NCBI GenBank assembly: GCA_964571605.1
Contig: CAZNCS010000002.1
Coordinates: forward strand, 3,144-67,143
DNA from: Leptospira_B sp964571605
GTDB lineage: Bacteria > Spirochaetota > Leptospiria > Leptospirales > Leptospiraceae
DNA: 64,000 bases
Reading direction: 5' to 3'
The notes beneath the pieces were generated by a model. It worked only from the letters and a program-made list of their open reading frames with translations, was not told where the DNA came from and searched no databases. Below, piece after piece: positions 1-8,537 of this stretch. Both the position numbers and the translations under genes were made by a program. How positions within the stretch are numbered: the first letter of the stretch is position 1; every line of letters starts with the position of its first letter.

Positions 1-369
1 CTGAAAAGAGTCAGGGATTTTGCGGAGGTAAAAGGGGAAAAACGGATACGAATTCCTGCCTGCGAAGAGGCATTTTCCCGCCTCGGAATCGACGAACTCG
101 GTCTGGATAGGATGGACAGGCAAATCCTAGAATGTATGATCGACCGATATAAGGGGGGGCCTGTAGGACTAAAACCGATCGCAGCCGTTGTAGGAGAAGA
201 AGAGAGAACTCTGGAAGACCATTATGAATCGTATATGGTAAGAGTTGGCTTGATCAATAGAACCTCCTCCGGTAGAGTTGCTACGGAAAAGGCTTACAAG
301 CTCATGGATAAAATCCCCCCGGTTGTAGGCAAACGAATCGAAGAAGATGCAGCTCCCGGCCTTTTTTAA
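1..369 (+). CDS. ruvB: Holliday junction branch migration ATPase RuvB, C-terminal part
   Basis: The gene is already open at base 1, so only the last 122 residues are present. RuvB is the hexameric AAA+ motor that drives branch migration of Holliday junctions with RuvA. What remains is the end of the small ATPase lid (LKRVRDFAEV) and the winged-helix DNA-binding domain, including GPVGLKPIAAVVGEE and the late GRVATEKAYK stretch, both typical of RuvB. The Walker motifs lie upstream of the window. It overlaps the start of the next gene by 23 bases, which suggests coupled translation. Confidence 0.93.
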   Translation: MKRVRDFAEVKGEKRIRIPACEEAFSRLGIDELGLDRMDRQILECMIDRYKGGPVGLKPIAAVVGEEERTLEDHYESYMVRVGLINRTSSGRVATEKAYKLMDKIPPVVGKRIEEDAAPGLF

Positions 370-1279
370 AATCGAAATCGACCAGCCCAGTAATTTGGGA
401 GAGGATGATCGTCGTCTTCTCTTTGCGGCTTTTTTTGTCTTCGCGTTCTTATCCTTCTTAGTCGCCCATTTATTCACTCGAAATGTTCTCTGGAAAATCC
501 TGGGAGAAGATCCTTTGATCCAGGTAAAAGACAGAGCGGAGAGGGAAAAAGTCTACGAAGTGCTACTCGAGCAAGAGTTCGTAGATAAAAGTATCAAAGA
601 CCAATACAAAGCATTATCCAATCAGGATTCTGCCGGTTCCGGAGGAATCACAAAGGAAGAAGGATTTCATACCAATTCCGCCTTCCGCGAATTTGTAATG
701 GGAAGTATCCAGCGCACTCCATCCAAGGCAAATCCTCAATCTTCCCAAAAGAAAACGGAAGAGGAAGAAGTGTACGAAGTTGCCTTATTAAAACAAGACC
801 CCATGGAAAATAATAATCCATCGGAGGAAACCCCCAATCAAAAAGCCGCCACCGGCAAAATGACTAAGATCCCGTTCAATTATCGTTTCCAAGAAGACAT
901 CCGTTTTCGTTGGGACGGGAATCCGAATATCACCGTACCGACTAAAAAGCTCGTAGGGTACGAATATTTCAAACGAATGCTCCGCCAGATCGAACAGAGT
1001 TTTTCTCCTCCCGGAGGAGGAAACTACGGTTATAGAGACGGAGCCGGGACGGTCGTTCGAGAAGCGATTATTCCCGGAGAAGTGAGAGTGCAATTTTTAT
1101 TAAACGACGCAGGCCAAGTTATCGATACCAAACTACTTTCCACACAAGGCCAGGACATGGTAGATCGAGCTTGCGTAGACGCTCTTCGAGGCCAAAATTT
1201 TGGAAAAGTTCCGGACGATGTAAAATCCCAAGGTATGATTTACGGAATCCGATTTATTTTTCCGGGTTTTAGAAGATAG
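347..1279 (+). CDS. TonB-like energy transducer protein
   Basis: A 310-residue single-pass inner-membrane protein. A cytoplasmic N-terminus is followed by one membrane span at about residues 25-46, then a long charged, Gln/Glu/Lys-rich periplasmic stretch. The globular end at about residues 220-308 reads like a TonB C-terminal domain: VRVQFLLNDAGQVIDTKLL followed by a C-terminal beta-strand ending in FIFPG. TonB-type proteins pass proton-motive-force energy to outer-membrane receptors. No ExbB, ExbD or receptor gene is adjacent, so its partner is unknown. The start lies inside the end of ruvB, and the spacer is less proline-rich than in classic TonB. Confidence 0.72.
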   Translation: MQLPAFFKIEIDQPSNLGEDDRRLLFAAFFVFAFLSFLVAHLFTRNVLWKILGEDPLIQVKDRAEREKVYEVLLEQEFVDKSIKDQYKALSNQDSAGSGGITKEEGFHTNSAFREFVMGSIQRTPSKANPQSSQKKTEEEEVYEVALLKQDPMENNNPSEETPNQKAATGKMTKIPFNYRFQEDIRFRWDGNPNITVPTKKLVGYEYFKRMLRQIEQSFSPPGGGNYGYRDGAGTVVREAIIPGEVRVQFLLNDAGQVIDTKLLSTQGQDMVDRACVDALRGQNFGKVPDDVKSQGMIYGIRFIFPGFRR

Positions 1280-1504
1280 ATTTTTTAGTTTCTCTATTAG
1301 TTTATTAAAGGTACATCACAAACAATCTCAGTAGATTCTCAAAACAGGATCACACAGGTCAAAGACGTACTCAATATCACAGTAGGAACTTACTGGTATG
1401 ACGAAGGTGGATTCAGAGTTAGAAGAACAGCTCTCACTCCCCAAGGTGCAGGATTCGTTAACACTGAAATCCTTTATCCGAACAAATTCTACGGACTTGA
1501 ATAC

Positions 1505-2587
1505 GTGGAAACGGAAGCAGTATTACGTTCTATTAATAATATCTATCTCAACGGTGTCCGTATCGCCGCCTTAAACGAAGAAGGAACGGCAGCCTATTTC
1601 CTTACAGACCAAGTAGATTCGGTCGCGCATATCCTGGACGAAGGAGCACATACTCTCAGTCGGACCCAATACGAACCGTATGGAGAGACATTGGTACAAC
1701 GCGGGAACTTGGACTTTGCTCCTAAGTTTAATTCGCAGGAGTTAGATCGAGAGACGAATTTCTATTTTTACAATGCACGCTACTACGATCCGCAAATTGC
1801 ACGGTTTACGAGTGCGGATACGGTTATTGATGGATCGGCAGATACGCAAGGCTGGAATCGATTTGCGTATGTAAAAGGGAATCCGATTCGATATAAGGAT
1901 CCTACAGGGCATATAATTCCTGTTTTAATTGCAATTGCAGTCGGAGCCGTTGGTGTAGCCGAGATACTTTTGGACACAAATGACTTAGATGCCCCTACTC
2001 ACACTAGTCGTGCCGCTACAGCCGCAGCGGCAGAACAACCCGATGCATTGGATATTGCCGGTGAAATGGCACTTGATAAAGGTAAGCAACTTGCAGCTGC
2101 TAAAGGGGTCGAAGTTGCAGCAAAAGTCGTAAGGAAAAATGTATCGAAATGTCCTAAGTTATTAGGAAAACTTGCTTGCGGTGGCGCATCCGCAGTTCTC
2201 GACATTGCAGCTGATGCGATGGGCTCGGGTAATAAGAAAGCAGGTAAAGTCAATAAGAGTTCTTCCAATAATGGATCGACTGATGTCCCCAGCGAACCCT
2301 ACAATCGGGTAAATCATTACGGCAGATCACCTACGAAGGCTGATCGGAAAGCGATGGGCGCGAATTCGGATGAAGTTCTTGATCATGATCCCCCCTTAGT
2401 AAAAAGATACTATGAAGGAGATCCTAAGTTGGGAGAAAAGCCAGGATTTAAAATGACTCCTGACGAAAGGGCCGCAAGCGCTGCAGATCGAAACAGGATG
2501 CAACGACAGCCCAAGGCAGATTCAAATAAACAAGGCGGGGAAATGTCTAAATATTCGAAAGACAAAAAGAAAGAGTTGGGACTTTAA
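1505..2587 (+). CDS. Orphan Rhs-family C-terminal fragment with HNH-like toxin tip
   Basis: A headless Rhs (YD-repeat) protein. The GTG start at 1505 is the first possible one, but the same frame is open back to 1301 and the upstream codons still read like Rhs (ITQVKD, TYWYDEGGFRVRR). The gene is therefore a 5'-truncated copy or a displaced 3' cassette. Residues about 1-135 are the conserved core (YFLTDQVDSV, YEPYGE, FYFYNARYYDP, ARFTSADT, NRFAYVKGNP, DPTGH). The tip ends with VLDHDPPLVKRYYEGD and a later Arg/Met/Gln segment, a layout seen in HNH/endonuclease-VII-like toxins. That makes a nuclease plausible but unproven. A SuFu-type gene follows 6 bases later, as expected for its immunity partner. 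Confidence 0.75.
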   Translation: METEAVLRSINNIYLNGVRIAALNEEGTAAYFLTDQVDSVAHILDEGAHTLSRTQYEPYGETLVQRGNLDFAPKFNSQELDRETNFYFYNARYYDPQIARFTSADTVIDGSADTQGWNRFAYVKGNPIRYKDPTGHIIPVLIAIAVGAVGVAEILLDTNDLDAPTHTSRAATAAAAEQPDALDIAGEMALDKGKQLAAAKGVEVAAKVVRKNVSKCPKLLGKLACGGASAVLDIAADAMGSGNKKAGKVNKSSSNNGSTDVPSEPYNRVNHYGRSPTKADRKAMGANSDEVLDHDPPLVKRYYEGDPKLGEKPGFKMTPDERAASAADRNRMQRQPKADSNKQGGEMSKYSKDKKKELGL

Positions 2588-2593
2588 TCAAAA

Positions 2594-3151
2594 ATGAAAA
2601 GTTCAAACCAAGTGGAACAAATTCGTGAGCATTATCAAAATTTTTTTGGTGCCAGTATCAAGGAAATTTTCCATACTAAAGGCCCAGCCTATAAATTACC
2701 GGAAGGATTTCGAGTATTGCTATTTCAGAAGGATTCGAAAACAAACGTATTTACGACTTGTGGCATGTCGTTTGGAAATGTTGATAATCCTTTAGAGTTA
2801 CATCTATATTGTTCAACTTTGTTCGATCAAGAAGCTCGAATAGCTGAGCTCTTAACTATAGCTGCTTATTTTCATATAACTCAGGAAACATTAGGTTTAA
2901 ATCATACTTTCAATTGGGGTGAGCCAATGATCGAAAATTCAAGCTGTGATCATGGTTATATATCGCTTCCATATATAGAAGGTCCTAAATTAGAAAATAT
3001 GCCACCATTAAAAACGAAATTTCTATGGCTAATTCCTGTGACAGCGACGGAGGTAATGTATAAGAAAAAAAATGGAATAAATGCATTAGAAGATCTTTTT
3101 GAGCAAGAGAAAATTAATTATCCTTTTTTGCTGCGAAAATCTTTAATTTAA
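2594..3151 (+). CDS. SuFu-type immunity protein
   Basis: A 185-residue protein without signal peptide or membrane span. It resembles the suppressor-of-fused (SUFU) family used by bacteria as immunity proteins in polymorphic toxin systems: a central GMSFGN..LELHLYC block, a middle YFHITQETLGLNHTFNWGEP segment, then ISLPYIEGP and the late LIPVTATEV motif. It starts 6 bases after the Rhs fragment and is AT-rich, like the toxin tip. SuFu immunity genes are commonly found beside HNH-fold nuclease toxins, which fits the upstream tip. The pairing is inferred from position and family knowledge. Confidence 0.75.
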   Translation: MKSSNQVEQIREHYQNFFGASIKEIFHTKGPAYKLPEGFRVLLFQKDSKTNVFTTCGMSFGNVDNPLELHLYCSTLFDQEARIAELLTIAAYFHITQETLGLNHTFNWGEPMIENSSCDHGYISLPYIEGPKLENMPPLKTKFLWLIPVTATEVMYKKKNGINALEDLFEQEKINYPFLLRKSLI

Positions 3152-3580
3152 ACGAAGATATTACAATATTTTAGCTTTTCCAAAAATGATAATCGAAGGT
3201 TTTTTTAAAATCAATTGCAAGTCAGTAATTATCGTTTATGTTTAGATACGGCCTTATTCGTTCGTTTCTGTTGTCCATTCCAGTGAATCTCGTTATACAA
3301 GCAAGTTAAAATCCATATACATAACGTGCCTCATTCAAAAGCAAAACATTCTCCAATCCTATTTCTGATACCTATATTCTTGTTTTTGAATGCATGTTTT
3401 CAGTCTGCTTCCTGGGAGCATGCGGTTGGGATAACTACCGCTGCGGTTGCCACGATAACATCCTGAATTTTTCACATATTTATGAATCCAAAGATAAGCT
3501 CTTCACGAGGTTGATTTTTTTTAAAGGGGTTTATGGAACCTCATTGACTCAGATCGATTAAATGTATTTATGATAAAATT
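3152..3580. other. Gene-poor spacer with a lipoprotein-leader remnant
   Basis: AT-rich stretch between the SuFu gene and the NHL lipoprotein gene. Its only coding-like content is the 46-codon leader remnant at 3326-3466. An imperfect inverted repeat (GAGGTT near 3509, AACCTC near 3537) lies just before the NHL gene and could be part of its upstream control region. No RNA gene was recognised. Confidence 0.5.
3326..3466 (+). pseudogene. Lipoprotein leader remnant, upstream copy
   Basis: A GTG-started frame of 46 codons: a hydrophobic stretch ending in FLFLNAC, which looks like a lipoprotein signal peptide and lipobox Cys, then about 22 residues and a stop. A diverged copy of the same leader lies after the NHL gene at 4798-4884. 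The two share CATTCAAAAG, the ACGTTCTCC-like block and the hydrophobic core. This is probably the 5' end of an ancestral lipoprotein gene that lost its body. It could also be a real micro-lipoprotein. Confidence 0.45.
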
Positions 3581-4789
3581 ATGTTCTTTCAAATTTGTTT
3601 TTTTATATTCTTTACTCTTCTGATTTCATGTGGGCCTGCAAATTCCTCTAACAATTTGGCTACGATTCTTGCGGTAGGTCAGAATATAAGCGGACTCGGT
3701 TGTCGGGGGCTTTCTCAAAATACTACTGCAACTACAGTTTATGGCCAGGGCGGAAGCTTTACTTCGGCAGTGCAGGATAACGGAGGCTCTGCCGGATGTA
3801 GCGGCATTTGTCCTACAGCGGATAGCATTTGGGGGCCGGAATCGCTTTCTCTAGATGCTTCAGGTAATCTTTATTTAGCCGACCGCATGAATAATCGAAT
3901 TCTCTTTTACTCTATAGGAAGTACAACGGCGACTCAAATATTTGGCCAAAGTAATTTTTCGACAAATACGACTTCTTCTGCTTCGAGCAGCATGATGAGT
4001 AACCCAACGAGTGTATCTGTAGATCCTTTTGGAAATGTTTTTGTGGCCGATGGTTCTTTTAATAGAGTGATTGTTTTTCAATTCGGCAGTACATTTGCAA
4101 ACACAGTATACGGACAAACAGGAAGTTTCACTTCGACGACGGCAAATAAAGGGGGTATATCTGCTGCAAGTTTGAATATACCTATGGGTGTGAAAGCGGA
4201 CTCAGATGGAAATCTTTATATCGCAGATTCGGGGAATAACAGAGTACTCTTTTATCCGGTCGGAAGTACTACAGCGACCCGGGTCTATGGTCAAAGCGGA
4301 AGTTTTACCACCAATACAGATAATAAGGGTGGTATATCTGCGAATAGCCTCAGTTCCCCCAATGCCATTGCGATTGATGGATCCGGTGGTGTATACATCT
4401 CCGATACTTCCAATCGCCGAGTACTTTTCTTCCCCTCGGGAAGTACGACTGCAACTAGAGTTTACGGTCAAAACAACAATTTTACGAGTAATGTTTATAA
4501 TAATGGAGGCGTCTCTGCAAATAGCTTAAGTTTTCCTGGCGCACTTGCTTTAGATATAAATTCGAACTTATTTATAACGGATACATACAATCATAGAGTT
4601 TTATTTTTCCCCTCTGGGAGTACAACTGCTACTCGAGTTTACGGTCAAGAAGGAAGTTTTACCATTGCTACAGATAATAAAGGGGGTATCTCCGCAAATA
4701 GCCTTTCTTGGCCTAGTGCGGTGGATGTAGACTGTTTGGGTGGCGTGTATATCGGAGATGGCTCAAATCAACGCGTTTTAATATATTAG
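3581..4789 (+). CDS. Six-repeat NHL-type beta-propeller lipoprotein
   Basis: A 402-residue predicted lipoprotein. The N-terminus is hydrophobic and ends in LLISC, a plausible spirochaetal lipobox. The rest is about six repeats of 55-65 residues. Each begins with a VYGQ.GSFT motif and ends with a D..GN.Y.AD..NNRVLFYP.GSTT strand pair, the signature of NHL repeats, so one six-bladed propeller is the natural reading. The last four units are close copies even at DNA level, suggesting recent internal duplication. NHL propellers usually bind proteins or glycans; the ligand here is unknown. Leader remnants lie on both sides of the gene. Confidence 0.8.
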   Translation: MFFQICFFIFFTLLISCGPANSSNNLATILAVGQNISGLGCRGLSQNTTATTVYGQGGSFTSAVQDNGGSAGCSGICPTADSIWGPESLSLDASGNLYLADRMNNRILFYSIGSTTATQIFGQSNFSTNTTSSASSSMMSNPTSVSVDPFGNVFVADGSFNRVIVFQFGSTFANTVYGQTGSFTSTTANKGGISAASLNIPMGVKADSDGNLYIADSGNNRVLFYPVGSTTATRVYGQSGSFTTNTDNKGGISANSLSSPNAIAIDGSGGVYISDTSNRRVLFFPSGSTTATRVYGQNNNFTSNVYNNGGVSANSLSFPGALALDINSNLFITDTYNHRVLFFPSGSTTATRVYGQEGSFTIATDNKGGISANSLSWPSAVDVDCLGGVYIGDGSNQRVLIY

Positions 4790-4797
4790 ATAACGGG

Positions 4798-4884
4798 TCT
4801 CATTCAAAAGTAAAACGTTCTCCAGTCCCATTGCTGATATCGATTTTCTTATTTTTGATTGTTTGTTTTCATTCGGACTCCTGA
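4798..4884 (+). pseudogene. Lipoprotein leader remnant, downstream copy
   Basis: A frame without a usable start that reads SHSKVKRSPVPLLISIFLFL, continues to a Cys and soon stops. It matches the remnant at 3326-3466 in order and spacing, with point differences. It therefore forms a direct repeat around the NHL gene, consistent with an array of related lipoprotein genes that has been partly deleted. Confidence 0.45.
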
Positions 4885-4939
4885 ATGTATGCGGCCGGAG
4901 TGCTACATTTAGTTTTTGGGATTATTGAAAATAAAAACC

Positions 4940-6475
4940 CTAATGAATCAAGGTAATAATCTCAATCTTATCCAAAACTTGCTTTGCAATTGGCTTCCAA
5001 CCCTGGCGAATGAATTCTTTTTCTAAACGAGCGTCCGCTCCCGGAACGTAATCCGATTCTCCTTGCGGCGGGCCGGTTTTTTCTGCCAATGCAATTGTAG
5101 CAGCGTCGAAACGGATTAAGTCTACTTTGGATTTTCTCGCAGTCAAAAATTCTACAAACTCTTTTGGGTCTTTTTTGCGATTGGGAAATAGAACTTTACG
5201 ACGAATAATATCCTGACCAAAGAGTGTCTCTATATTAGGTTGTTGGAGAACTGTGACTTCGGTTTTTTGTTTTTTAAACCAAGAATTGTATTTTAAAAAG
5301 CCGTTCGAATATTGGATTTGAACGAATAAATATAATAACGATATCAGCAAACTCAAACTAGATAGGGCAATCGCCGTAATTCGAATTTTACGTCCAAAGG
5401 AAAGAAGAATGGAGTTGGAATTCCCCGCGAAAAAAAGCAAAACCGCCGGTACACTGATCCAAGAAAGATAACGGGTTCCCCAGTCTATGTTTGAATCATT
5501 CGGAGCAAATAATACCACTGCAATCAAAGAGGCAATAGCGGATCCCAAAAGGAATTTTTCCTTTTTTTCCAAAAACCGAAACTTCAGGGCCAAAAGCAAG
5601 AATCCCAGTATGATCCAGGGCGAGAAGGTGAGAAAGCCGATTCTTCCGTTTCCAAAAAGTAAAAGAGAAAGAGCCTTATTCTGTTCTTGGGTAAATAGAC
5701 CTTTTGCATTTCCTGCAATACGAGTGCCGAATACCGAACCGTACAGAGAGTAATTGATAAGGGCGAATGCAAGAACTGTAACACCGCTTGCAATTAGTAA
5801 GATCAGCCGATTTTTATCTATACTGTCCTCGGAAGTATTCCGGTTACGAATAAAATCGATGAGTTGAAAGATCCCTAAAAAGAAAGTTAGAAAGATATTT
5901 TCAGGACGGAAGAAGATCGTCAACCCTGCGAGTAAACCGACTAACACATTAACCCAGGTTCGAGGAGAAGGCCTGGCGTAAAAAGAAACAAGTAAAGCAG
6001 TGAGAGAAAAGGTAATCGAATAGTCCGGGAACAACATGGAATGAAAAAAACAAGGACCGAATGTTAAAACAAGAATTCCAGCCCAATGGATTTGAGATCG
6101 AAATTTCAGAATGAGTAGACCCAAAAGATACAATCCAAGCGCCATATAATACAAAGGACTATAATCTCCGAACCAGCCGAAAATCGATGCCACTATAGAA
6201 AATGCGATTGGAAAAATTCCGACTTTGCGTATTGGAGCGTTTCCGCTGCCTCGGTGAAAGTAGGAACATCTGTCCAGATCTTGCAAAAGGGGACAAGAAG
6301 AAGATTCCGACTGAAAATTCGAATCCACAAGCGCCTGGGCTTGTATGATTTTCCTTTGGTTATCGGAAACTAGAATGGAATTCGGATGAACTTTTGAAAT
6401 GAATACAAGAATGAAAAGAGCGCAGACGAAAGGTAACAAGAGTCGAAAATCAAACTTTTTCAGATGGGAAAACAA
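4940..6475 (-). CDS. Multi-pass membrane protein, possible GT-C-type glycosyltransferase
   Basis: A 511-residue protein with about ten to eleven hydrophobic segments through residue 390, then a soluble C-terminal part of about 120 residues. After the first span an extracytoplasmic loop contains several Cys (SSSCPLLQDLDRCSYF). The overall plan (first span, long loop, many short spans, the motif FFRPENIF in the middle) recalls GT-C glycosyltransferases of the PMT/ArnT type, which use polyprenyl-phosphate sugars. No catalytic Asp-Asp/Glu pair can be assigned with certainty, so the function stays tentative. It is a single-gene unit on the minus strand between the two Rhs cassettes. Confidence 0.6.
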   Translation of the reverse strand: MFSHLKKFDFRLLLPFVCALFILVFISKVHPNSILVSDNQRKIIQAQALVDSNFQSESSSCPLLQDLDRCSYFHRGSGNAPIRKVGIFPIAFSIVASIFGWFGDYSPLYYMALGLYLLGLLILKFRSQIHWAGILVLTFGPCFFHSMLFPDYSITFSLTALLVSFYARPSPRTWVNVLVGLLAGLTIFFRPENIFLTFFLGIFQLIDFIRNRNTSEDSIDKNRLILLIASGVTVLAFALINYSLYGSVFGTRIAGNAKGLFTQEQNKALSLLLFGNGRIGFLTFSPWIILGFLLLALKFRFLEKKEKFLLGSAIASLIAVVLFAPNDSNIDWGTRYLSWISVPAVLLFFAGNSNSILLSFGRKIRITAIALSSLSLLISLLYLFVQIQYSNGFLKYNSWFKKQKTEVTVLQQPNIETLFGQDIIRRKVLFPNRKKDPKEFVEFLTARKSKVDLIRFDAATIALAEKTGPPQGESDYVPGADARLEKEFIRQGWKPIAKQVLDKIEIITLIH

Positions 6476-6683
6476 TGCCTTTATCCTCCGGAGAACAAAT
6501 TAGATTCTGGATGCTATTCCGACTATAATTATAAACATTTTTTAAATCTATTTTGACCATTTCAATTCCAGTCCTACTTTTTACTTCCCCCAAAATTTTT
6601 CCTACCTAACTTTTGCTCTTTGAGAAGCCCAGTCCAGAAACCAACAGATTTTTTATCCGAGCAAATTTTACGGCCACGAATAC

Positions 6684-7796
6684 ATGGACGAAGAAAATGT
6701 TCTTCGTTCCATCAATAATATTTACTTAAACGGAGTCCGGATCGCCGCCCTTACCGAAGAAGGAACGGCAGCGTATTTCCTCACCGACCAAGTGGATTCA
6801 GTCGCCCATATCTTGGACGATAATGCGCATACACTTTCCCGGATGCAGTACGAACCGTACGGAGACACGTACGTCCAAAGAGGAAGCCAGGACTTTAATC
6901 CGAAATTCAATTCCCAGGAATTGGACAAAGAAAGCGGATTCTATTTTTATAATGCACGTTATTACGATGCGAGTATTGCCAGGTTTACGAGTGCCGATAC
7001 AATCATTGACGGGGCGGGAGATACGCAAGGTTGGAACAGATATGCGTATGTGAAAGGAAATCCGATTGGATTGAAGGATCCAACTGGGCATGAGGGCGGT
7101 AATTTTAATAATTATCCGTCTTCTGCTTGGCGGTTAATAGGTAATTTAACGAGAGAAATTACAAAAGAAGAACGAATAAACGCGATCCGAGCAGAAGACG
7201 ATCTTTCTACCGGTATGGGAAGAATGGCGGCAGTATCGAAAACGATGCTGCCGGGTCATGTGACCGATGTGTTTATGCAATCTTATGCTGACCATTTAGA
7301 AAAAGATTACGGGAAACTTGGCAAACGACTCGGGATTGAAGGTGCTCTTGCAGGAGTAGGTGTAGGACTTCCATACGTAAGCGCAGCAGCAGTAAAGGCG
7401 GGAAAGGCAGCTATACCTGCCGTAAAGGCATTCCTTAAAAATAGTAGCCGGAGTGGAATTAAAATATCTAGCCAAGGTGGCAAGGTTAGGCAATTCGAAC
7501 AAGAAGCCGATAAAGTATATTATAGAGTTTTTTCTGGCGATAAAACTAAAGGAGATTGGTTGACTTCTGTAAAACCGAAAAGCAGCGCTTGGGCGCAAGA
7601 GGGGCTATCTTTACCTCCTGGAAATAAGGCCGACTTCTATCAAGAGGTATTCGTACCTAAGGGAACTCTCCTTGAACGATCTCGCGCCGCAGCAATACCA
7701 GAATGGAATAGATTCAGAGGAGGTGCAGAACAGTTTGAATTGCTAAACGGACTTCCGGAAGGTGGCTATTATGGACCTGCGATACCATTCAAATGA
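6684..7796 (+). CDS. Orphan Rhs-family C-terminal fragment with ART-like toxin tip
   Basis: A second headless Rhs cassette of 370 residues. Residues about 1-135 match the first cassette closely (NIYLNGVRIAAL, YFLTDQVDSVAHILD, YEPYGDT, FYFYNARYYDA, DPTGH). Upstream codons still read FYPSKFYGHEY back to about 6640, where homology stops, and an in-frame stop lies at 6621, so the cassette lacks the Rhs shell. The linker is different from cassette one. The last 100 residues include VYYRVFSGD, WLTSVKP, LSLPPGNKADFYQEVFVP and GGAEQFELL, a pattern I associate with small ADP-ribosyltransferase-like toxin tips. The fold call is moderate. The gene overlaps its putative immunity gene by 4 nt. Confidence 0.73.
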   Translation: MDEENVLRSINNIYLNGVRIAALTEEGTAAYFLTDQVDSVAHILDDNAHTLSRMQYEPYGDTYVQRGSQDFNPKFNSQELDKESGFYFYNARYYDASIARFTSADTIIDGAGDTQGWNRYAYVKGNPIGLKDPTGHEGGNFNNYPSSAWRLIGNLTREITKEERINAIRAEDDLSTGMGRMAAVSKTMLPGHVTDVFMQSYADHLEKDYGKLGKRLGIEGALAGVGVGLPYVSAAAVKAGKAAIPAVKAFLKNSSRSGIKISSQGGKVRQFEQEADKVYYRVFSGDKTKGDWLTSVKPKSSAWAQEGLSLPPGNKADFYQEVFVPKGTLLERSRAAAIPEWNRFRGGAEQFELLNGLPEGGYYGPAIPFK

Positions 7797-8131
7797 TGCA
7801 GTTGAAAGTTGAAGGTAATACAATCCGTATAAATGATATATCAGTTACGCTAGATTACGTCATTATAGATTTTTTTCTTAGTGGTAGTCGGATAATTGTA
7901 TTGCTGGACTCCGAAGCAAATTTAGGAAATCATGGTCAATTCAAAAACTTAATGTGCCTTAAAGCGGATGGGAAATTGGATTGGGTTGCTGAATTGCCAA
8001 CTGCAAAGCTATTCGATGCCTACTATAAGATTGCAAAAAAAAATCCTTTAATTGTATATTCACGTTGTTCGTATACATGCGAAATTGATATAAATACTGG
8101 AAAAATAATCAGAAAAGAATTCACAAAATGA
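7793..8131 (+). CDS. Putative immunity protein for the second Rhs tip
   Basis: A 112-residue soluble protein starting inside the stop of the Rhs cassette (ATGA overlap), so it is translationally coupled to it. It has alternating short beta-strand-like segments and a C-terminus YSRCSYTCEIDINTGKII ending in FTK, a pattern seen in small proteins encoded behind polymorphic toxins. It has no signal peptide, as expected for a cytoplasmic antidote. I do not recognise a named family. The role rests on position and overlap. Confidence 0.6.
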   Translation: MMQLKVEGNTIRINDISVTLDYVIIDFFLSGSRIIVLLDSEANLGNHGQFKNLMCLKADGKLDWVAELPTAKLFDAYYKIAKKNPLIVYSRCSYTCEIDINTGKIIRKEFTK

Positions 8132-8537
8132 TTGAGCCCTTCGGTTCTCTCTCAAGTAAAATTTACACCTATTCAGTTTTTGCAATTAACTTGGGTTCTA
8201 GAAATACATTCAATAATTATAATTCATAACTTATAAATTCAAAAAGGAGCTATTTCTAAATATAAAAATTAATCTCATCCGCAACCGCTTATATCCAAAA
8301 TGGGATATCCCGATCTCAAAATACACTTTCCGTTCCTAAATCTAACCTCATATTTCCCTAGCCAAAACTTCCTCCACCTGTCTTCTTCGAAACCAAATCG
8401 GATATAAAAGTTAGGCGTCCTTCCTTCTACAGAGTGACGTCGTTCTGAATATAAATTCTGAAAGAACCAAATGCGAAAAATTGAGAATGAAAATCGGGCC
8501 AATAACGATTGGCCGAAAATTTAATACAGAGGGTGTT
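8132..8537. other. Intergenic stretch, no gene seen
   Basis: About 400 AT-rich bases between the second immunity gene and the small lipoprotein. A 75-codon minus-strand frame at 8275-8502 is open but has no ribosome site and an Arg/Phe-rich, non-protein-like composition, so it is not called. The last part presumably holds the promoter of the lipoprotein gene. Confidence 0.5.

Noticed and set aside
169..477. Minus-strand frame of 102 codons over the ruvB and TonB-like genes
   Set aside because: It lies opposite real coding sequence, is basic and low in complexity at its start, and has no ribosome site.
8275..8502. Minus-strand frame of 75 codons in the gap before the small lipoprotein
   Set aside because: No ribosome site, Arg/Phe-rich composition and no recognisable motif.
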